DNA of 7,539 nt from NCBI GenBank assembly GCA_003519545.1, contig DOWN01000174.1, positions 531 to 8,069 on the forward strand, read 5' to 3'. A program made the translations under genes and the position numbers. Positions 5,602-7,539 of the stretch are shown one piece after another; the stretch's first letter is position 1; each line of letters begins with the position of its first letter. The notes under the pieces are model-generated. The model saw only the letters and a program-made list of their open reading frames with translations. It was not told where the DNA came from and searched no databases. Origin of the DNA: Bacteroidota bacterium. Its GTDB lineage: Bacteria; Bacteroidota; Ignavibacteria; Tepidaquicellales; Tepidaquicellaceae.

Positions 5602-7242
5602 TCACTTCACCAACATCATTTTCTTAGTTTCGCGGTTTCCGTTTGATTCTAACACGTAATAATAAATCCCTGAATTCAAACCCTGACCATTGAACTTCAC
5701 ACTGTATTCGCCTGATTTCAAATTATCTTTTACTAAGGTTGCAATCTCTTTTCCGAGCAAATTATATACTGCCATCTTTACAAACCCGGATTGATTTATA
5801 GAAAATTTAATCTCTGTTTCAGGATTAAATGGATTTGGATAATTTTGACTTAAGTTAAATCCCTCCGCTATCTCCGATACACCGCCTACACTTGTCAATG
5901 TTGAAAATTTAATCACCAATGCTTGAATATTGTTAGTTGAAACTGCATTCGATCCGCTTACGAGAATACTATTTCCTGCACCCGTTACTACTATTACCGG
6001 ATTTAAACTTTGATCAATATTCGAATTAGAATTCACACTCCAAAGCGAATCACCATTTATTGTATATGCCCTTGTCTGAATTGTATTATTCGCAGAACCA
6101 TCTCCAAATACTCCAGTGCAATAAACAGTCCCTGCCATTGAAACCGCTACCGCTGACATTTTATCAGAAATTGATGGTGCATCCATTGTTTTTCTGAAAA
6201 CTTCTGCTCCGGTTGTTGCATTTATTTTTATCAAAACTCCGTAATCAAAAAACGGTGCATCGGTGCTGATTTTTGCCGTGATATAAACATCATTGTTTAC
6301 TCCCGTTGTCATTCTGCTTGCTCTTGTAAACAATGTTCCTGTTCTGAATACCCACTGCTGAACACCTGAATTATTAAACTTCACACATGCAACACCATCC
6401 TGCATTCCTGACATATTTGCACTCGTTCCGAATAAATAAATATTACCGGAGTTATCAATTACGGACGATGTCAAAAAATCCGAACCACCGTTATCATAAT
6501 AACTTACTCCTAACGGATTCCCTGAACTGCTAAATCTTGCTAATGCAAAATTATAATTTGACATTGTTGTTTTTATAGTAGAGGCAAGAAAAATATTTCC
6601 TGAATTATCTGACATTATATTTATATCTGTAGGAACTATTTCATCATACTGAACAGGTCTGTATCTTCTGATGAAAATCACATCTCCGTTTGTATTATAC
6701 TTGGCAATTATAAAAAACCAGTTTCCTGGTGTTGCTCCTAATCCGTAGTTTAACCCCCCTGCTATTAAGTTTCCCTGATTGTCAAATTTTATTGAATGCC
6801 ATTCTACATATCCCAGCGTATCATTTATTCCCGCATATCTTTTCCAGAGCGAATCTCCGTTTGGTCCCCATTTGCTTATATAACCTTTAGAATTAAAATT
6901 TGCACTGTCCGTTGCTCCCGCAAGATAAAGATTTCCGAGATTATCATTCAAAGAACTGTTTACTGTAGTACCTTTATGGTTTGGCGTAGTATAAAAAGGT
7001 CCTAAAAATGACAAAGTATATACCGCTACTCCTGAAGAATTTAATTTCCAGAATCTCGGAACAGAAATACCCGAAGTTCCGCCTGTCCCTGTGACATAAA
7101 CATTTCCGGAATTATCCATTGTGGTATTTCCGGGTTTGAAAAGGTTTGTGGTTGAAAGATAGTTTGTCCATTGAATATTCTGTGAATAAGATATTTCAAT
7201 GCTGAAAAATAAAACTGCGATTGTAAAAATAATTGTTTTCAT
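5602..7242 (-). CDS. Secreted SBBP-type beta-propeller protein with T9SS type A sorting domain
   Basis: The 546-residue protein begins with a clean signal peptide (1-21, MKTIIFTIAVLFF...SYSQ). The frame is open to another ATG at 7392, but that would put 50 unrelated residues before the signal peptide and place a terminator-like hairpin inside the gene, so the start at 7242 is preferred. Eight repeats of the form D-N-x-G-N-(V/I/L)-(Y/F)-(V/L)-(T/A)-G begin near residues 42, 100, 154, 212, 262, 315, 370 and 421, spaced 50-58 residues, some followed by K-x-N-x-x-G-x-x-x-W strands. This is the pattern of the SBBP beta-propeller repeat; the last three are degenerate. Residues 460-546 are a complete T9SS sorting domain (LSQNYPNPFNPETEIKF ... 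SGIYYYVLES ... KKMMLVK). Expected to be a surface or secreted repeat protein; no catalytic motif is visible. It ends at a strong terminator and is likely transcribed alone. Confidence 0.94.
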   Translation of the reverse strand: MKTIIFTIAVLFFSIEISYSQNIQWTNYLSTTNLFKPGNTTMDNSGNVYVTGTGGTSGISVPRFWKLNSSGVAVYTLSFLGPFYTTPNHKGTTVNSSLNDNLGNLYLAGATDSANFNSKGYISKWGPNGDSLWKRYAGINDTLGYVEWHSIKFDNQGNLIAGGLNYGLGATPGNWFFIIAKYNTNGDVIFIRRYRPVQYDEIVPTDINIMSDNSGNIFLASTIKTTMSNYNFALARFSSSGNPLGVSYYDNGGSDFLTSSVIDNSGNIYLFGTSANMSGMQDGVACVKFNNSGVQQWVFRTGTLFTRASRMTTGVNNDVYITAKISTDAPFFDYGVLIKINATTGAEVFRKTMDAPSISDKMSAVAVSMAGTVYCTGVFGDGSANNTIQTRAYTINGDSLWSVNSNSNIDQSLNPVIVVTGAGNSILVSGSNAVSTNNIQALVIKFSTLTSVGGVSEIAEGFNLSQNYPNPFNPETEIKFSINQSGFVKMAVYNLLGKEIATLVKDNLKSGEYSVKFNGQGLNSGIYYYVLESNGNRETKKMMLVK

Positions 7243-7263
7243 TGTTATAAAATTTTGGTTTAT

Positions 7264-7293
7264 AAAAAAGAGGCAGCAAATATTTACTGCCTC
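7264..7293 (-). terminator. Terminator-like hairpin with T-tract in the leader of the 5602-7242 gene
   Basis: GAGGCAG (7270-7276) and CTGCCTC (7287-7293) form a perfect 7-base stem with a 10-base AT loop. Read on the minus strand it is followed by six T (7269-7264). The ATG at 7242 is only 21 bases further on, so this is either the end of an upstream minus-strand transcript coming from outside the window or an attenuator in the gene's own leader. A loose -10-like TAATAT (minus strand, 7319-7314) upstream of the hairpin would fit the second view. Confidence 0.7.
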
Positions 7294-7539
7294 CCCGACA
7301 GCATAAAAAGAATATATTATCCTTTTTACCCTTTGAAATTTAAAGTGAAAATTTTTGTAGCTGTCTGTATTTTGATTTTTTGAGTTTAACATATTAATTT
7401 TGCTGTCTGATGCAAATTATTTTTATTCTGTAATTTTCACAAATTAAAATTCATCAAAAGTAAGCAGTATTTTTATATTTTTTTTATTAAGTCTCTAATT
7501 TTCATTAATTTACGTGAAAATAAAGTAAGTGTATAATTC
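7294..7539. other. AT-rich region with no visible gene
   Basis: Very AT-rich with long T runs near 7471-7487. I see no gene and no RNA gene. It may hold the promoter of the minus-strand propeller gene. A 7-base inverted repeat, ATTTTCA/TGAAAAT (7498-7504 and 7515-7521), is made only of common AT-rich words and is not given weight. Confidence 0.5.

Noticed and set aside
6796..7005. Plus-strand open frame of 69 codons
   Set aside because: It is antisense to the propeller gene, within its repeat region, with no independent support.
7243..7392. N-terminal extension of the propeller protein to the ATG at 7392
   Set aside because: It would place 50 residues of no clear character before a clean signal peptide and would make the terminator-like hairpin coding. 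The start at 7242 fits better.
7498..7521. Inverted repeat ATTTTCA/TGAAAAT as an operator or terminator
   Set aside because: Such short AT-only inverted repeats are expected by chance in this composition, and no gene context supports it.

Overview
The window is AT-rich, carries no visible Shine-Dalgarno sequences, and has three long secreted proteins that end in, or run into, a C-terminal type IX secretion (T9SS type A) sorting domain with the signature N-Y-P-N-P-F-N. That combination points to the Bacteroidota/Chlorobi group. The 'NYPNPFNPxT' form of the motif together with low G+C suggests an Ignavibacteria-like bacterium; this assignment is inference from memory of the family, not a database result.

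Layout. Bases 1-3012 (minus strand) hold a large secreted multidomain protein: signal peptide, GLUG repeats, three fibronectin-III-like domains, a Ycf48/BNR-type beta-propeller, then the start of a sorting domain cut by the window edge. Bases 3013-3925 have no gene. This stretch holds a dense same-orientation array of short hairpin repeats in three recurring types (called A, B and C here), a 24-base-period tandem repeat, a decayed C copy, and a probable promoter leading into a tRNA-Thr(CGT) at 3926-3998 (plus strand). Bases 4090-4989 (plus) encode a 299-residue T9SS cargo protein. Three bases beyond its stop is the end of a convergent gene (4993-5484, minus) for a small secreted protein of unknown function with no ATG at its start. 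A strong intrinsic terminator at 5534-5563 closes the next minus-strand gene (5602-7242), a 546-residue SBBP-type beta-propeller with a complete sorting domain. A terminator-like hairpin lies 21 bases before that gene's start codon. The remainder to 7539 is AT-rich and shows no gene.

The genes look like individually transcribed surface or secreted cargo proteins and not a pathway: no enzymes, regulators or T9SS machinery are present. The most unusual item is the hairpin-repeat array. A and C elements share identical ends but have different cores, and the plus strand of both can fold with symmetric tandem G-A/G-A mismatches at the same place. The complementary strand would have T-C/T-C there, so structure favours one strand.
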